64,000 nucleotides of DNA from JANWXR01 sp964608265. GTDB taxonomy: Bacteria > Chloroflexota > Anaerolineae > Anaerolineales > UBA6663. Positions 31,472 to 41,027 of this stretch are shown piece by piece. Positions within the stretch are counted from its first letter, which is position 1, and every line of letters starts with the position of its first letter. The position numbers were made by a program, and so were the translations under genes. The stretch lies in contig CAZSNP010000005.1 in the NCBI GenBank assembly GCA_964608265.1, positions 1 to 64,000 on the forward strand, given 5' to 3'. The notes beneath the pieces are model-generated. The model searched no databases. It was not told the DNA's origin and saw only the letters and a program-made list of their open reading frames with translations.

Positions 31472-33017
31472 CAGGGATCGGCTGCATCGGGGGTGTCCTC
31501 CGGCACGATGGTCAGCGTCGGCGGTGGGGTGCGCGAGGGCGGGGCGGCCTCCGTCTCTGTCGGCGCGAGTGTGCGGGTAAGCGTCGGTGTGCGCGTTGGC
31601 GAGGGCGTGGCCGTCGGTCGCGGCGTGCGGGTGCGCGTCGCCGTTGGCGGCGAGGTTGCGGTGGAGGTCGGCGACTCCGTCGGCCTGGGCGTGACGGTCG
31701 CGGTAGGCACGGCCGTGGCTGTGTCTGTTGCCGTTGGCGACGGCGTGCTCGTCGGCGTGGCCGTCGGGCTGGGCGTGCTGGTGGCCGTTGCCGTTGGCGT
31801 GCGAGTCGGCGTGTCCGTGGGGGTGGCCGTGTACGTCGCAGTATTAGTCGGCGTCGCCGTGTCGGTGGGAGTGTCGGTCGGCGTCGCGGTGTCGGTCGCC
31901 GTTGCCGTGGCCGTGGCTGTTGGTGTCGGCGTCTGGGTCGCCGTTGCGGTGTGCGTCGCGGTGGAGGTGTGGGTGGCGGTCGCGGTCTGCNNNNNNNNNN
32001 NNNNNNNNNNNNNNNNNNNNNNNNNNNNNNNNNNNNNNNNNNNNNNNNNNNNNNNNNNNNNNNNNNNNNNNNNNNNNNNNNNNNNNNNNNGGTCGCCGTT
32101 GCGGTGTGCGTCGCGGTGGAGGTGTGGGTGGCGGTCGCGGTCTGCGTCGCCGTCTTCGTCGGTGTGGCGGTCGCCGTTACGGTGGGCGGCGCCAGGGTAG
32201 CGGTCGGCACGACTTCGAGGATTACCGCCGCCGGGAGCTGCGATAACACGAGGGCGGTTTCATTGACGCTGACGGCAACTGCGCGTTCGAGGATCGGCTG
32301 GGCGGCTGCCTCAGCGCCGTCATCGCGCAAACGCGTCAGGGCTTCCGCGCCGTTGGTGAGGCTTTGATGAACCTGCTGCGCAACCTGGATACCCAAACCC
32401 GGGTCGCTCTGCGCCAGCCCCGGAAGCGACTGGGCGGTCACGGCGGCCTGGGCTTCAAGCGCTTCCAGCGCCTCGGGGAGCGCCTCATAGCGCTGCAACT
32501 CAGCCAGCGTTACGATCTCCTGCATCCGTGTTTGGGTGAACTCGGCGTGGAGTTCGGCGCGGCGGCTCGGGCTGACGGTGATGGCTAACTGCACCTGTTC
32601 GGCCGTGGTCTTGACCGGATAAAGCGCATCACCGGGCAGGGCGCTGCGGGTTACGCCGGCCATCGCATACGCGCTGCCGACTCCCCACATGACGACGAAC
32701 ATGGCGGCGACCAGGCCCACCCGGAACGTGAGTGGAGTCAGGCCGTTGCGCCAGGCGTCGAAGCGCTCGCGCCACGAGGGGCTGCTCGGGTGAACGGCCT
32801 GCCCGGCCGTAACCGGGATGAGGCGCTGGGCATGCACCCGGTCGCGGATGCGGCGCAACAGGCGTACGCGTGAATGGCACAGCGAGCACTCGGCGAGATG
32901 CGCGGCGGTGATGCGCGCAGCTTCGGCGGGCAGCCGGCCCATCGCGTAGGCGATCAGTTGCTCCGAGGAAACCGGATGGTCAGCGTCAGTCACGGCCAAT
33001 CTCAGTGGGTACAGCAC
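31471..33017 (-). CDS. Zinc-finger anti-sigma-like membrane protein with Thr/Pro repeat tail (interrupted by gap)
   Basis: The N-terminus (about 20-50) carries a putative anti-sigma zinc finger, HLAECSLCH. A membrane helix lies near residues 100-120 (GLVAAMFVVMWGVGSAYAMA). Next is a DUF5667-like region (SALPGDALYPVKTTAEQVQL, RAELHAEFTQTRMQEI). The rest is a long tail of (T-A/P/D-T-x) repeats that ends IVPEDTPDAADP. The 100-N gap at 31991-32090 splits the tail and shifts the frame as written. Collapsing the gap plus one of the identical 55-bp flanks gives one frame of about 463 aa. Start is GTG at 33017 or 32993. No sigma factor gene is adjacent. The tail is probably extracytoplasmic and wall-spanning. 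Confidence 0.75.
31936..32145. other. Assembly gap flanked by identical 55-mers
   Basis: Bases 31936-31990 and 32091-32145 are identical 55-mers at the two edges of 100 Ns. This is what two contig ends sharing a k=55 overlap look like after scaffolding. Removing the Ns and one 55-mer (155 nt) restores the reading frame of the gene across it. Confidence 0.85.
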
Positions 33018-33027
33018 CCATCAGCGT

Positions 33028-35616
33028 TCACCGGAAGAGGCTGGGGAGAAAGACCTTGATCAGCGGAAGACTGGCCTCACAATAGCCACGCCCCAATGAG
33101 CCAGCCAGAAAGTGCTGCTGTATCTCAGTGGAGGAGATCGCCCGATTGTAGAGTGCCAGCTCGTCAATAACACCATCAAACGCGTAGCGGATGAATCGGT
33201 TGAACCAACCAACGTTCAGCGCGGCCACCGTTGAGTCGAACGCGGCACCATAGGTCACCGAAGCAAACGCCTCTTCCCGTCCGTCAACAAACAGGCGATT
33301 CCGATTGAGCGCCCCATCGCGCACACCCACCAAATGGTGCCAGTTGCCATCCGTGAGGATCGTGCTGCCGGTGAGGCCACCCATTGTACCGACTTTGTCT
33401 TTGAGCACAAATCCCGCGGTCCGCGTCGTACAGTCAATCCCGAGCCACCACTGCAGCAACGTTGTGCCATCGGTGCGGCCGACGATGACCTCGTTGCTGT
33501 CGTTGCAGGCATTGACACTATCGGCTTTCATCCAGACCTCGATAGCAAAGCTGCCAGCAGCCGGCCAGTTGAAGTCGGTCGCCACCGTCGCCGGGATGTC
33601 CACGCCGGTGGTGTCACCGTTGAAATCCAGGCCGCCGCCGGCCCGGCCCGGAACGGGCAGCGGGCATTGGCCGGAGCATATACCGTCGTGCAGGCGATAC
33701 TGGTCGGCAAAGCCAGGGCCGGAGGTCGCTTCATCGAACTTCAGGTAAGCCAACATGTTGGCGGGGCAACCGCTGACATTTGCCACCTTGACCACCGCCG
33801 AGTCTGAGTCGCCAGTTGTGCCTCCGCCAGTGTAGGAACAAACCACCGAGGCCGTATTGGTGAAATCCGCTGTGACGGCAGGCGAGTTACACGCGAAGCT
33901 TTGGCTCTGCCCCACAGCCAGCGACGGAAAAGTGGTGTTGCAGTTGGGAGATGCCGGGTCGGTGATGATGACGTTGGTCAGGACGACATCGCCCGTGTTG
34001 GTCACCGCCAGCGTGAAGGCGGCGGTTGTGCCGCTGACAACGATCTGCGTATCCGGCGTCTTCTCGAGAGTCACGGCCGGGCCGATCACGTCCACTGCCG
34101 CGGTATCTGTTGCCACGACCGTCGTGTTCAGCGGTGTCGAGCCCGCCACAACCGCCGTGTTGATGAAATCGCCCGTCACATTGGCCAACGCACAACCGTA
34201 GCTCTGGCTTTGTCCGCTGTTGAGCGTCGCAAAGTTGCGGTTGCAGTTGGCAGCCAGGGCATCATTGACGGTGACGTTGGCCAAATTCACGTCACCCGTA
34301 TTGGTGACGGAGATGGTGAAGTTGGCGGTGGCGCCGCTCAGCAGGGATTGAGCGTCAGGCGATTTGGACAGAGCGATACCGGGATTGACCACATCCACCA
34401 GCGCGGTATCGGAGTCACTGACGGTGGTACTGGTGGCGGTGTATACACCGGTCGTTTGGGCCGTATTCGTGAAATCCCCAGTGACATTGGTGCGGGCGCA
34501 CGTATACGTCTGCGACTGACCCGAGGTGAGCAAGCCGACGTTACGGTTGCAATTGGGCGCCAGTGTATCGGTAACGAGCACCGACGAAAGCGTGACGTTA
34601 CCGGTATTCGTCAGGGCGATGGTGAAGGTGACGGTGGAACCGGTCAGCACGGTTTGAAGATCGGGCGCTTTGGCGATATCCAGTCCCGGGTTGGCTCCGC
34701 CGCCGGGTGCATAGCCGAAGTTTGTGGTCAACTGAACCGCCGTGGGAACGTTCACCAATCGTGGCTCCGGTGGTGTGGTGAGTGTGCGGCCCAACGGCGC
34801 GGCTACATCAATCCAGTAGTTGAAGCCCTCTTGAATGGCCGCGCTGCTGTAAACGCCGCTGGCGTTGGTGGTCGCTGTGCCAACCTGAATATCCTGCCCG
34901 CCGCCTTCAAACGCTCCGTCGCCGTCATCTCGAAAAAAGGTCAGCACGATGTTGTTCAAACCCGACTCGCCAGCGTTCTGTACGCCGTTCGCGTTGTCGT
35001 CTGAAAAGACCGTGCCGGTGAGCCGGGCAGAGTAGTAGACGCGAACGGCTATCCAATCGAGGAACCAATCGCGTTGGGTAACCGTTGGGCCTTCGCCATA
35101 CGACGTCACCCGCACGATGAAGTTGCCATTGTCAAAGTCGCGCGCCGACCAGGTGCGACCCCACAGGTCACCGGCACCCCCAAGACTATAGGTGGTTTCG
35201 GCCGCAGTGAGAACGGGCGTCGTTCGATACACGGTCCATGTGCCGCCGTCGTCAAAGGACAACTCAACATCGTAAACGGCGTTGTCGGCGGAGGCATCAA
35301 CCCAGCCGTCCAATCGAACCTCGATGCCGGTGATCACGACACCCGACGGCAGGTTCAGACCATAGTTGAAATAGGCGTGCCGATCAAAATAACCGTTGAT
35401 ATTGGAGGCGAAGCCGCCCGCATCGGCATAGGCGTTGGCAGGCGATAACTCAAAGCCGGTGCCAGTCTCGACCGCGTCAGCCGTCGGGCTGACGAAACCG
35501 GTATTCGCGGCCAGTGCGGTTGGAACCACCGTGGGGCCAGCGACGATCGCCAGTATCATCGAGGCTGTGACCACAGCCGACACAAGGCGACGGGCAAAGA
35601 GTCGAGCGGTGTTCAT
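33028..35616 (-). CDS. Secreted surface protein with SdrD-B, DUF11 repeats and LamG domain
   Basis: 862 aa. Signal peptide at about 8-40 (ASMILAIVAGPTVVPTALAA). An N-terminal beta domain (about 40-200) precedes an SdrD_B-like segment (TGTVFSDDNANGVQNAGESG). Three DUF11-type repeats follow, each opening with SP/KAPD/TPD..TVLTG or SGTT..FT and VTNTGDV and ending in a GQSQ(T/S)(Y/F).C motif. A LamG/concanavalin-like domain (LAYLKFDEATSGPG, FAIEVWMKAD, WHHLVGVRDG, DGVIDELALYNRAIS) is next, and the protein ends LPLIKVFLPSLFR. Start at 35616 has GGGAG 8 nt upstream. Probably an exported adhesive or surface-layer protein; ligands unknown. Confidence 0.82.
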   Translation of the reverse strand: MNTARLFARRLVSAVVTASMILAIVAGPTVVPTALAANTGFVSPTADAVETGTGFELSPANAYADAGGFASNINGYFDRHAYFNYGLNLPSGVVITGIEVRLDGWVDASADNAVYDVELSFDDGGTWTVYRTTPVLTAAETTYSLGGAGDLWGRTWSARDFDNGNFIVRVTSYGEGPTVTQRDWFLDWIAVRVYYSARLTGTVFSDDNANGVQNAGESGLNNIVLTFFRDDGDGAFEGGGQDIQVGTATTNASGVYSSAAIQEGFNYWIDVAAPLGRTLTTPPEPRLVNVPTAVQLTTNFGYAPGGGANPGLDIAKAPDLQTVLTGSTVTFTIALTNTGNVTLSSVLVTDTLAPNCNRNVGLLTSGQSQTYTCARTNVTGDFTNTAQTTGVYTATSTTVSDSDTALVDVVNPGIALSKSPDAQSLLSGATANFTISVTNTGDVNLANVTVNDALAANCNRNFATLNSGQSQSYGCALANVTGDFINTAVVAGSTPLNTTVVATDTAAVDVIGPAVTLEKTPDTQIVVSGTTAAFTLAVTNTGDVVLTNVIITDPASPNCNTTFPSLAVGQSQSFACNSPAVTADFTNTASVVCSYTGGGTTGDSDSAVVKVANVSGCPANMLAYLKFDEATSGPGFADQYRLHDGICSGQCPLPVPGRAGGGLDFNGDTTGVDIPATVATDFNWPAAGSFAIEVWMKADSVNACNDSNEVIVGRTDGTTLLQWWLGIDCTTRTAGFVLKDKVGTMGGLTGSTILTDGNWHHLVGVRDGALNRNRLFVDGREEAFASVTYGAAFDSTVAALNVGWFNRFIRYAFDGVIDELALYNRAISSTEIQQHFLAGSLGRGYCEASLPLIKVFLPSLFR

Positions 35617-35630
35617 TGCGTTTTCTCCCA

Positions 35631-36947
35631 TTACCAACCCAGGCCTTCATACTGGGCCAGGATATGCTCGGCTGAGGGGGTAAGGCGAACCAGGTCAATT
35701 ACAATCTGATCGGCCCGCGCCTTCACAATGGCCTCGTGGAATTCGGCCGCCGCGTTACCGACGACGATAACATCGCTCGCCGCTAACACTTCCTCAATAG
35801 AAGCACACATCAACGTAGCCAGATGAGGAATCTCCCGCTCGATAAAGGCGCGATTCGCGCCCGTCAGCCGGGCCAGTGACACGTTCCGATCATAAATCCT
35901 GACGTGATAGCCTTTGCCCAACAACATCTCAATCAACTCGACCAGTGGGCTTTCGCGCAAATCATCGGTGCCGGCTTTGAAGCTGAACCCCAGGATGCCG
36001 ATGCGCTTCAACCCGGTTCGCCGCACCAGTTCAAAGCCCTGACGAATCTGCAAATCGTTGCTGGGCAGCACGGCCTCCAACACGGGCACATGTACATCAA
36101 GGTGTTGCGCGTGATAGAGCAGCGCCCGCAGATCTTTGGGCAGGCACGACCCGCCGAACGCAAAGCCGGGCCTCAGATAGTAAGACGACAGGTTGAGTTT
36201 CTCATCCAGGCAGAACAAGTCCATGACCTGGTGGCTATCAATGCCGGACCGTTTGCAGATGTTGCCGATCTCGTTGGCAAATGTCACCTTCAGGGCGTGA
36301 AAAGCGTTGCTCGCATATTTCACCATCTCCGCCACGCGCAGCGGCGCCACGCGCAGCGGCGCGTCCACGCCAGCGTACAGCTCGGCTGCCCGCTGTGCGC
36401 CGCGCTCGTCGAACTGGCCGATGACGGTGAAGGGCGGGTGGTGAAAGTCGTGGAGTGCGGTGCTCTCTCGCAGGAACTCGGGGTTGAAGGCCACGCCGAA
36501 ATCAATACCAGCCTTCTTCCCGGAAGCAGCCTCCAATAGCGGAATAAGGGTTGTCTCTGTGCTTCCGGGCAGGACGGTGCTCCGAATCACGACCACGTGA
36601 AAGCCGGTCTTGCTCGCCAGTGCTTTACCAATATCCTGACAGACTCGTTCTACGTACTTTAGCTCAAGATTGCCGTTGCTACTGCTGGGCGTCCCGACGC
36701 AAACCAGTGAGAGATCACTTTGGGCCACGGCATCTTTGGCGCAAGTGGTCGCTTTCAACCGCCCCTGACTCGCCATTGCTTCGACGAGAGCCTCCAGGTC
36801 CGATTCAATGACCGGGCTCTTGCCGGAATTGATAAGGTCCACCTTCATCGAACTGACATCCACTCCGATGACGGTATGCCCCAGTGACGCGAAACAAGCG
36901 GCTGATACCGATCCGACATAGCCTAAACCAAAGACACTGATGTTCAC
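35631..36947 (-). CDS. UDP-glucose/GDP-mannose dehydrogenase family protein
   Basis: 438 aa from GTG 36947, with CAGGAG upstream. The N-terminal NAD motif is SVFGLGYVGSVSAACFASLGH, ending in GVDVSS. Other segments are TPSSSNG, VVIRSTVLPGS, FNPEFLRE, the central helix EMVKYASNAFHALKVTFANEIG, the catalytic cysteine in FGGSCLPKDLRAL and the C-terminal FSFKAGTDDLRESP. It makes a uronic acid nucleotide sugar, either GDP-ManA or UDP-GlcA. GDP-mannose dehydrogenase is suggested by the central block. A perfect 15-bp tandem repeat (36331-36360) gives APLRVAPLRV just before the conserved helix. It supplies precursors to the polysaccharide locus upstream. Confidence 0.9.
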   Translation of the reverse strand: MNISVFGLGYVGSVSAACFASLGHTVIGVDVSSMKVDLINSGKSPVIESDLEALVEAMASQGRLKATTCAKDAVAQSDLSLVCVGTPSSSNGNLELKYVERVCQDIGKALASKTGFHVVVIRSTVLPGSTETTLIPLLEAASGKKAGIDFGVAFNPEFLRESTALHDFHHPPFTVIGQFDERGAQRAAELYAGVDAPLRVAPLRVAEMVKYASNAFHALKVTFANEIGNICKRSGIDSHQVMDLFCLDEKLNLSSYYLRPGFAFGGSCLPKDLRALLYHAQHLDVHVPVLEAVLPSNDLQIRQGFELVRRTGLKRIGILGFSFKAGTDDLRESPLVELIEMLLGKGYHVRIYDRNVSLARLTGANRAFIEREIPHLATLMCASIEEVLAASDVIVVGNAAAEFHEAIVKARADQIVIDLVRLTPSAEHILAQYEGLGW

Positions 36948-36969
36948 AAAACTTCTCCTGCATCCTATC

Positions 36970-37977
36970 TCAGAGGAACCGCCGCAATATCCGATAACCC
37001 CACTCACTCACCCTTAAACGCCAGGGAGACGGAACATGCACGTTCCGCCCCAACTCCATCAATTCACCGCCAAACTTCGCCTTGAACTTCCGTGGCCCAT
37101 AGTCCTCGTCGGGCCGGCCCGCGCCTCCAAAATCGAAACGACTGAAATCGTTCTCCCGTGCCCAACGAATGGCGTGCCAGAGCAGCGTTTCCATGGGCGC
37201 ATACGCGGCAAACTGACGATCCAGCCCCCCATACCAATAAATGACGCGGTCACGCCAGGTCAGGAACATCGCTACGCCGAGGGCGTGCCCCTCCGCGCGC
37301 GCCACCCAGGCCTGCAACATCTCGCGCGCGCGGAGCGTATCCCATGCCGATTCAAACAAGTCCAGTGAAGCCAGTGGCACTTGAGAGCGCGCGTATACCA
37401 ATTGCAGCAGCTTGTAGGCCTCGGCTAACTGCGCACGGCCGGCAATGGCCTCCACCACCACCCCCTTGTTGCGCGCCGTGCGAATACTCTGTTGCCCGCT
37501 CTTAGTGATTTTGTGCCACAGGGCCTCTTCCGGCTGGCGCAAGTCGAGCAGGAAATTCAGATGTTTTTCATAGGCAAAGCCTCCGGATTGGAGGATGAGC
37601 TGGGTGTAACCTAATTCTGACACGTTCCGCAGCTCCGTAAATAGCACTCCTTTACCAGCCGCATGGGTGTACGCGTTGAGCAAATGTCTCAGTGCGCCCT
37701 GCTCTTCTTCTTTGGGCGCGCACAAGATACTTCCATAAGCCACCGCCCGGGTAGTCAATGGCCGCAGAAGGCCGTTGAGCAGCGTTACGTTGACCGGGAG
37801 CATCAGGGCTAAGGGCCGGTCACTCTCCACAGCCGCCCACAGGGTCGGTTGATGGCCTTTTGCCTGCGCGAATGTCGCAAACATCTCCGGGGTGTGATAG
37901 ATGTTGCTGTCCGGGTGCGTCTCAACAAAGGCGCGCCAGCTTGCCTCCGGCAGACTGTTTACGATTGAAACGCTCAT
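36970..37977 (-). CDS. FemAB/GNAT-like aminoacyl or acyl transferase
   Basis: 335 aa with two GNAT-like halves. The N-terminal half has SNIYHTPEMFATFAQAKGH and the C-terminal half MFLTWRDRVIYWYGGLD, then DFSRFDFGGAGRPDEDYG and KFKAKFGGELMELGR. These are typical of FemAB-like proteins found in exopolysaccharide clusters, where they are proposed to transfer an acyl or aminoacyl group. It starts 22 nt upstream of the dehydrogenase gene's start region and 5 nt after the acyltransferase stop. The donor and acceptor are unknown; a role in modifying the polysaccharide is inferred from location. Confidence 0.78.
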   Translation of the reverse strand: MSVSIVNSLPEASWRAFVETHPDSNIYHTPEMFATFAQAKGHQPTLWAAVESDRPLALMLPVNVTLLNGLLRPLTTRAVAYGSILCAPKEEEQGALRHLLNAYTHAAGKGVLFTELRNVSELGYTQLILQSGGFAYEKHLNFLLDLRQPEEALWHKITKSGQQSIRTARNKGVVVEAIAGRAQLAEAYKLLQLVYARSQVPLASLDLFESAWDTLRAREMLQAWVARAEGHALGVAMFLTWRDRVIYWYGGLDRQFAAYAPMETLLWHAIRWARENDFSRFDFGGAGRPDEDYGPRKFKAKFGGELMELGRNVHVPSPWRLRVSEWGYRILRRFL

Positions 37978-37982
37978 AATCT

Positions 37983-38546
37983 CTACACCACAAAGCCCTC
38001 GTCCTCGACCATTAGCCGATTCATCTCCGCTTTCATCTCATCCGTGAGGGAGTGCGCCAGGGTGTAGCGCGCGTCGAAGCGCGGCAGCCGTTCCAGCAGT
38101 TCGCGTTGGCGCTGCAGGTACGTTTCCAGCGCAGTGATGACGCGTGCCGGGTTCCCAGCCGCCACGACGTTCGCGGGGATATCCTGACTCACCACGCTGC
38201 CCGCGCCAACAATCGCATTATCGCCAATGGTGACGTTGGGCAACACGATCACACCCGTGCCGAGAAAGACACGATGGCCGAGGCGGACCTTGCCAATGCG
38301 TGTGTACCCGAGATGACGTTTGGTGCTGGCATCGTGCGCCAGGATGTGGACGTTGGGCGCAATCGTGACTTCATCGCCGATGACGATGTGCCAACAGTGA
38401 GCGGGATCAATGATGACCCCCTGCCCGATGTGGCAATTCCGGCCAATGGTCAAGCCGCGCTTCACCAGCGCGCGCACGCTCAATTCGCCCGTGAGGGTGA
38501 GTTCACCATTCAGCCGCATCCACACCCGCTGCAACCGATCCCACAT
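37983..38546 (-). CDS. Left-handed beta-helix (hexapeptide) acyltransferase
   Basis: 187 aa. Hexapeptide repeats run from about residue 30 to 125 (LTIGRNCHIGQGVIID, IVIGDEVTIAPNVHILAHD, RLGHRVFLGTGVIVLPNVTIGDNAIVGAGSVV), with the catalytic His in ILAHD. It resembles the WcaF/Maa/LacA family, which O-acetylates sugars. The ATG at 38546 has GGAG 8 nt upstream, giving 4 nt of intergenic space with the upstream gene's stop at 38551. The C-terminal ~60 residues are helical and not typical of the family. It probably acetylates a polysaccharide sugar. Confidence 0.85.
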   Translation of the reverse strand: MWDRLQRVWMRLNGELTLTGELSVRALVKRGLTIGRNCHIGQGVIIDPAHCWHIVIGDEVTIAPNVHILAHDASTKRHLGYTRIGKVRLGHRVFLGTGVIVLPNVTIGDNAIVGAGSVVSQDIPANVVAAGNPARVITALETYLQRQRELLERLPRFDARYTLAHSLTDEMKAEMNRLMVEDEGFVV

Positions 38547-38550
38547 AGTC

Positions 38551-39834
38551 TCACTCCACAAAACGCAGCCCGTAATCCCATAGCGTCAGCGCATCAATAT
38601 CTCCGGTGATGGCCAAAGCGCTCTGCGCTCCGTCCGGCCAGCGGCCCAGCCGCACCAATGGTTGCGCATTGCCTTCAACGGTCACAAGGGTGGCAAGCTG
38701 ATCAAGGGCGGCAAACGTCGGCTGATGGAGAAAGACGCTGTAGAGTGACGGGTCATCACCGACTTCCACAAGATAACCCTGTTGCCGGAGGAAATCGGGC
38801 AGCGCCGGATCGCTCTGCGCCGACACACCGATGACAGGGCGCGTTGGGGATTGCAATTCAAAAACGGCAGCCGACAAGCGCTGATAGCCATTGGCCCACG
38901 GGGTGGCATCGGCGCGTTGTGAAGCAGCCCGCACCAGGATGGTTACCGTCCGCGGGCCGGCAACCGCGATCCGATAGTGTCCCGGCTTCTGCTCGGTCAC
39001 CTCAACCTGTGTAGCCAGCCGGGAACGCCACCACTGCGCCACCTCATCCAATCGAGCGATCCAAACCGTCGGGGTCAGCCGCCGCGCTTCGGATAGGACG
39101 GCCCGCAGCGGTTCATAGCACACGGTCGTGCGTTCAGGGTGGAGGCCCAGCGTGAACATCTCACCGCGGGCATGTGCGGCCCGCAAGCAGGCGACCCAGG
39201 GAGCGGCCATCGGCTCCGGCTCGGTGAGCGCGAGGCGCTCCACGAGCGATTCATCGTCCGGCAAACTGTAGGGGATGTGGACGATCTCATCTTCCAGCCG
39301 AGGAACGACGGGATACTGTGTTGCGGGCAACGCGCCGAAAAAATCCAACACGCGTTCGTATGCCGGCGGCGGGGATTGGGTCAACACATCCCAAGCATAA
39401 GCGGGGCTGGCATCGTATTGCAGGCCCAATTCGCGCAGCACGGTCAGTGTGTGAGGATTCCGGCGCAGGTAGGGCGCGCGAAAGCCGCTCAGGTGAATCT
39501 GCGAGCGCTGAAAAATCTCTTGCGCCGCACCCAGGTGTTGCCGCTGGTCGGCCCGGCCCAGCGCCGAGTAATCTACATGCCGGTAGCCGTGCATGGCAAA
39601 CTCGATCCCCTCAGCCTGATGATGCTGGAAGAGGCGTGGGTTCCGTTGCAGCACGACGGAGGTGACGGGCAGGGTGGCCCGGCAGTTGTACTCTTGCGTC
39701 AAGCGTGCCAGCCGCCCCAACTCTCGATTCAACAGGCCGGCGGTCAGGCCATAGCGGCTGGCAATGCTGGCCCCCCGGCGCATCGCGTTGAAGACGCCTT
39801 TGCCCTTCAGGGCAATCATCAATGGGTTTTGCAT
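38551..39834 (-). CDS. Polysaccharide deacetylase-like protein
   Basis: 427 aa. CE4-type features: EFAMHGYRHVDYSALGRADQ in place of the His metal motif, SGFRAPYLRRNPHTLTVLRELG, and a late GLHPERT segment. The N-terminal TFD-type Asp motif is not obvious, but the NCRATLPVTSVVLQRNP region occupies its place, so activity is uncertain. It has an additional C-terminal ~150 residues of beta-rich sequence (HYRIAVAGPRTVTILVR). Similar proteins occur next to FemAB-like genes in exopolysaccharide loci. The stop lies 5 nt before the next gene's start. Confidence 0.75.
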   Translation of the reverse strand: MQNPLMIALKGKGVFNAMRRGASIASRYGLTAGLLNRELGRLARLTQEYNCRATLPVTSVVLQRNPRLFQHHQAEGIEFAMHGYRHVDYSALGRADQRQHLGAAQEIFQRSQIHLSGFRAPYLRRNPHTLTVLRELGLQYDASPAYAWDVLTQSPPPAYERVLDFFGALPATQYPVVPRLEDEIVHIPYSLPDDESLVERLALTEPEPMAAPWVACLRAAHARGEMFTLGLHPERTTVCYEPLRAVLSEARRLTPTVWIARLDEVAQWWRSRLATQVEVTEQKPGHYRIAVAGPRTVTILVRAASQRADATPWANGYQRLSAAVFELQSPTRPVIGVSAQSDPALPDFLRQQGYLVEVGDDPSLYSVFLHQPTFAALDQLATLVTVEGNAQPLVRLGRWPDGAQSALAITGDIDALTLWDYGLRFVE

Positions 39835-39848
39835 GCGCGTCTAAATCT

Positions 39849-41027
39849 TCAACTCAGCCAGCGGCGATACACGGCGAGGTAGGTTTCCCTCTGGCATTCC
39901 CAGCGATATTGGGCGTAGAGCTTTTGCGAGTTTTCCACCAGCGTTCGAAGTTTGTCCGGGCACTCCAGGAGTTCGCTGATGGCCCGGGCCAGATCCTGTG
40001 CATTGCCCGGCTCGAAGTAGGCCAGGCTGGCGTCATCAAAGTAGGCCCGCACTGCATTGAGCCGTGACGCCAGGACCGGTTTGCCAAAGGCCAGGAAGTC
40101 ATACATCTTGCCCGTATGCACCAAATGCGAATACGGTGACGCCTTCTGCGCCACGAGGCCCACATCGGCATGGTGCAATTGCTCCACTAAAGCGGCCAGC
40201 GGCAAATACCCCAGGTATTGCACGCGATCTTGCAACCCGGCCCGCGCGATCAACGCCTCCAACTCTTCGCGGAAACCCCCGTCGCCGGTGATGATGAGGC
40301 GCAGACCGGGCCAACGATCGCGCAGAAGCTGCACTGCCTGCACCATCGTATCATGCCCATAGCGCTCCTCGATTGCGCCATGACAGATGAGGGTCAGTTC
40401 GCCGGGCCGGACAGCCGTTCCGTTAGGCGCTGGCGGCGGCCCGAACAGCGCCGGGTCCGGCACATTGAGCACGACGGTGATTTTGCCGGGGTCAGCTCCG
40501 TGAGCGACCAGACTTTCTTTGAGAGGCTGCGTCACCGTAATCACCGCATCGGCATACGCGATGCTCCACTGCGCGATCCAGCGCAAAATAGCACTGGGCC
40601 AGGGTGAGCTGAACTTGGTGGCCCATAATTCGGGCATCGGCTCATACATCTGCAACGTGACCCTGGCGCCCAACAATTTGGGGATCAGTGTGGCGAAGAC
40701 CAGGAAATCCGGCATGGTGTTGACCTGGATGACTCGAAACGGCCGCCGGAAGTGGTCAACGGTCAAGTACCAGGCGGCCAGACCGAAGAAGGCCAGGTAT
40801 TCCAGCAAATTGCGCGCTGCGCCGCGCTTCTGGCGCGCCAATGGCAGACGCCGCACCTCGACCCCATGGATGAACTCCGTGGGAAGCTCATGCGTATTGC
40901 GCAGGCAGAAAACGGTGACGGCCAGCCCGGCATCGCGCAATGCCTCGGCTTCACGCCGCACCAGCATGTCGTCGGGATAGTAAAGCAAGCGCACCACGGC
41001 GGCGCGGCGCGATGTCGTCGCAGTCAT
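39849..41027 (-). CDS. Glycosyltransferase family 4
   Basis: 392 aa GT-B glycosyltransferase. N-terminal acceptor domain (VRLLYYPDDMLVRREAEAL) and a C-terminal donor domain with LICHGAIEERYGHDTMVQAVQLL, GDGGFREELEAL, VQYLGYLPLAALVEQL and the EX7E-like YSHLVHTGKMYDFLAFGKPVLASR. It adds a sugar to a lipid-linked polysaccharide intermediate. Its ATG overlaps the previous gene's TGA (ATGA), so coupling is likely. Sugar specificity unknown. Confidence 0.88.
   Translation of the reverse strand: MTATTSRRAAVVRLLYYPDDMLVRREAEALRDAGLAVTVFCLRNTHELPTEFIHGVEVRRLPLARQKRGAARNLLEYLAFFGLAAWYLTVDHFRRPFRVIQVNTMPDFLVFATLIPKLLGARVTLQMYEPMPELWATKFSSPWPSAILRWIAQWSIAYADAVITVTQPLKESLVAHGADPGKITVVLNVPDPALFGPPPAPNGTAVRPGELTLICHGAIEERYGHDTMVQAVQLLRDRWPGLRLIITGDGGFREELEALIARAGLQDRVQYLGYLPLAALVEQLHHADVGLVAQKASPYSHLVHTGKMYDFLAFGKPVLASRLNAVRAYFDDASLAYFEPGNAQDLARAISELLECPDKLRTLVENSQKLYAQYRWECQRETYLAVYRRWLS

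Noticed and set aside
31500..32200. Possible CRISPR or minisatellite
   Set aside because: The repeats are in-frame Thr-x codons with variable spacing, no spacers and no cas genes. They encode a low-complexity protein tail.
38551..39834. Active polysaccharide deacetylase
   Set aside because: The TFD-type Asp motif is not clear and the metal-binding His pattern is altered, so I kept it as deacetylase-like.
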